Origin: a bacterium | GTDB lineage: Bacteria > Patescibacteriota > Minisyncoccia > RBG-13-40-8-A | Assembly: GCA_030692145.1 (NCBI GenBank) | Contig: JAUYCU010000074.1 | Location: 1-5,804, forward strand | Length of the DNA stretch: 5,804 bases | Direction of reading: 5' to 3' | The notes under the pieces: model-generated | What the model was told of the DNA's origin: nothing | What the model saw: only the letters and a program-made list of their open reading frames with translations | The model's database searches: none | Made by a program: the position numbers and the translations under genes | Shown here: positions 5,029 to 5,804 of the stretch, one piece after another | Position numbering within the stretch: position 1 is the first letter of the stretch | How the letters are laid out: each line of letters starts with the position of its first letter

Positions 5029-5072
5029 TAAAAAAGAACCCCGGGATCCACCTTACGGTAGTTCTCGGGGTT
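5029..5072 (-). terminator. Intrinsic terminator of the GC-rich gene
   Basis: A 16-position stem (5037-5052 with 5057-5072) has two mismatches, one G-T wobble and a 4-nt loop; the outer seven pairs AACCCCG/CGGGGTT are perfect. On the minus strand it is followed by C and T6 (5035-5030). It starts 7 nt after the stop codon of the 233-aa gene and separates that gene from ftsH. Confidence 0.88.
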
Positions 5073-5079
5073 TGGCCGG

Positions 5080-5781
5080 TCAGTTAACCGGCGGGAGATC
5101 CTTGAGATCCATGCGCTGGACCAGGGAATGGTCCTTGTTCACGATCTCGGCGATCTCTTCCTGCGACGCGTTGTTGTCGCCGATGTCCTTGGGAGAGTCC
5201 TCCTTGTGTCCTCTTGCGGACCGTTCGTCGTCCTGCGCGAGAACGGCGTTCTTGGCGCGGCGGAAGTCTCTCGACATCTCGCCTTTGCCGTTTCCGCGGT
5301 GGCCGTTCCCGTTGTTGTGTCGGGGCTTGATCACCTCGACGTGCTGGTAAACGACCTCGACAGGAGCCGGCTTGGTGGCGGGCGTGGCAGGAAGTTGTTC
5401 GACGGGCTCGTCGTGGTGCTCGACGTTGAGCATGAACTTCCCGTTCTGTTCCCAGACCCGGACTCTGAATACCTCATTGGTATTCTCATCCAGAGCGACG
5501 CGCAGGGTCACTCCCTTGGGGTGGGAATACTTCCACCAGCTTCCTGCTTCCCAGTCCAGGGGCTCGATGATTTCTTGAGCATCCCTGACCTCGAATTGGT
5601 ATTTGAGGTCACTCTTTGTGTCGCGGGTGATTTCGATCACCCGAAAGAGCTGGTAGGGGACTTCGGGCCGGGGTTCCCATTCACCCTTAACGCATTTCAC
5701 GTAGAACGGTTTCTCGTTCTTAGTGATTCGCGCAACCAGGTAAATGACGACTTCCAGACAACCGATAGTGAATTTAAACAC
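5080..5781 (-). CDS. Protein of unknown function, GC-rich gene (233 aa)
   Basis: I do not recognise the family. GTG 5781 is the likely start because GGAGGT (5793-5788) stands 6 nt before it. The first ~20 residues include a mildly hydrophobic stretch 'FTIGCLEVVIYLVARI', too short and mixed to call a membrane segment. Residues about 20-130 look like a compact beta-rich domain with many aromatics ('EPRPEVPYQLFRVIEI', 'EAGSWWKYSHPKG', 'FRVRVWEQNGKFMLNV'). From about 131 on the chain is Pro/Ala-rich, then polar and basic ('HNNGNGHRGNGKGE'), probably disordered, ending in a short acidic/amphipathic tail ('ASQEEIAEIVNKDHSLVQRM'). Codon choice is strongly G/C-ending, unlike the AT-leaning neighbours, which suggests recent transfer, plasmid/phage origin or unusual expression constraints. 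It has its own ribosome-binding site and terminator. The long plus-strand frame opposite is judged a shadow. Confidence 0.8.
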   Translation of the reverse strand: MFKFTIGCLEVVIYLVARITKNEKPFYVKCVKGEWEPRPEVPYQLFRVIEITRDTKSDLKYQFEVRDAQEIIEPLDWEAGSWWKYSHPKGVTLRVALDENTNEVFRVRVWEQNGKFMLNVEHHDEPVEQLPATPATKPAPVEVVYQHVEVIKPRHNNGNGHRGNGKGEMSRDFRRAKNAVLAQDDERSARGHKEDSPKDIGDNNASQEEIAEIVNKDHSLVQRMDLKDLPPVN

Positions 5782-5787
5782 GAATAC

Positions 5788-5793
5788 ACCTCC
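5788..5793 (-). promoter_or_regulatory. Strong Shine-Dalgarno for the GC-rich gene
   Basis: GGAGGT on the minus strand, 6 nt before GTG 5781. It is the only near-perfect Shine-Dalgarno in front of any gene in this window, and it is what decides the GTG start and the coding strand. Confidence 0.85.
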
Positions 5794-5804
5794 AATTAAG
5801 AATG

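Noticed and set aside
5039..5052. Adjacent SmaI- and BamHI-like sites (CCCGGGATCC) suggesting a cloning-vector polylinker
   Set aside because: The stretch is one arm of a hairpin whose other arm is complementary, placed 7 nt after a stop codon and followed by T6. A natural terminator explains it fully.
5128..5799. Long plus-strand open frame opposite the GC-rich gene
   Set aside because: Its product is a Val/Leu/Asp-rich string typical of an antisense shadow. The minus strand has the Shine-Dalgarno, the matching terminator and a protein-like composition.

Overview
The window most resembles a piece of a small, AT-leaning Patescibacteria (CPR, Parcubacteria-like) chromosome. This is inferred from several things together: very tight gene packing, tRNA genes wedged between protein genes with gaps of 3-20 nt, three of four tRNAs lacking an encoded CCA, mostly absent Shine-Dalgarno sequences, a lone PspC-type membrane protein, and small genes of unknown function. 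No single marker proves the lineage.

Layout, left to right. (1) 2-1026, plus strand: the 3' part of a LAGLIDADG-like / WGEG-motif protein, tRNA-Gly(GCC), and a PspC-domain membrane protein, ending at a bidirectional terminator (1042-1069). (2) 1079-2595, minus strand, read right to left: a 79-aa protein of unknown function, tRNA-Val(GAC), an RluA-family pseudouridine synthase, ribosomal protein bL19 (rplS) and tRNA-Leu(GAG). This is a compact translation-related cluster, probably one transcription unit. (3) About 2596-2686: a divergent intergenic region with back-to-back sigma70-like promoters. (4) 2687-3052, plus strand: a pyruvoyl-type S-adenosylmethionine decarboxylase homologue (speH/speD type), ending at a perfect 17-bp palindrome. 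(5) 3099-4991, minus strand: ftsH (complete AAA+ zinc protease), followed 5 nt later by a tRNA with anticodon UAU (Ile). (6) 5029-5804, minus strand: a GC-rich gene of unknown function with the only strong Shine-Dalgarno in the window and a strong intrinsic terminator abutting the ftsH promoter.

The genes are mainly housekeeping: translation (bL19, pseudouridine synthase, four tRNAs), membrane protein quality control (FtsH), a membrane-stress-like protein (PspC) and polyamine-type metabolism (AdoMetDC family). I see no CRISPR array, insertion sequence, toxin-antitoxin pair or recognisable defence system. The points most worth a second look are the unusual tRNA-Ile(UAU), the 3-nt junction between tRNA-Val and the rluA start codon, the compositionally foreign GC-rich gene at the right end, and the isolated AdoMetDC homologue. 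I do not claim a new system here.
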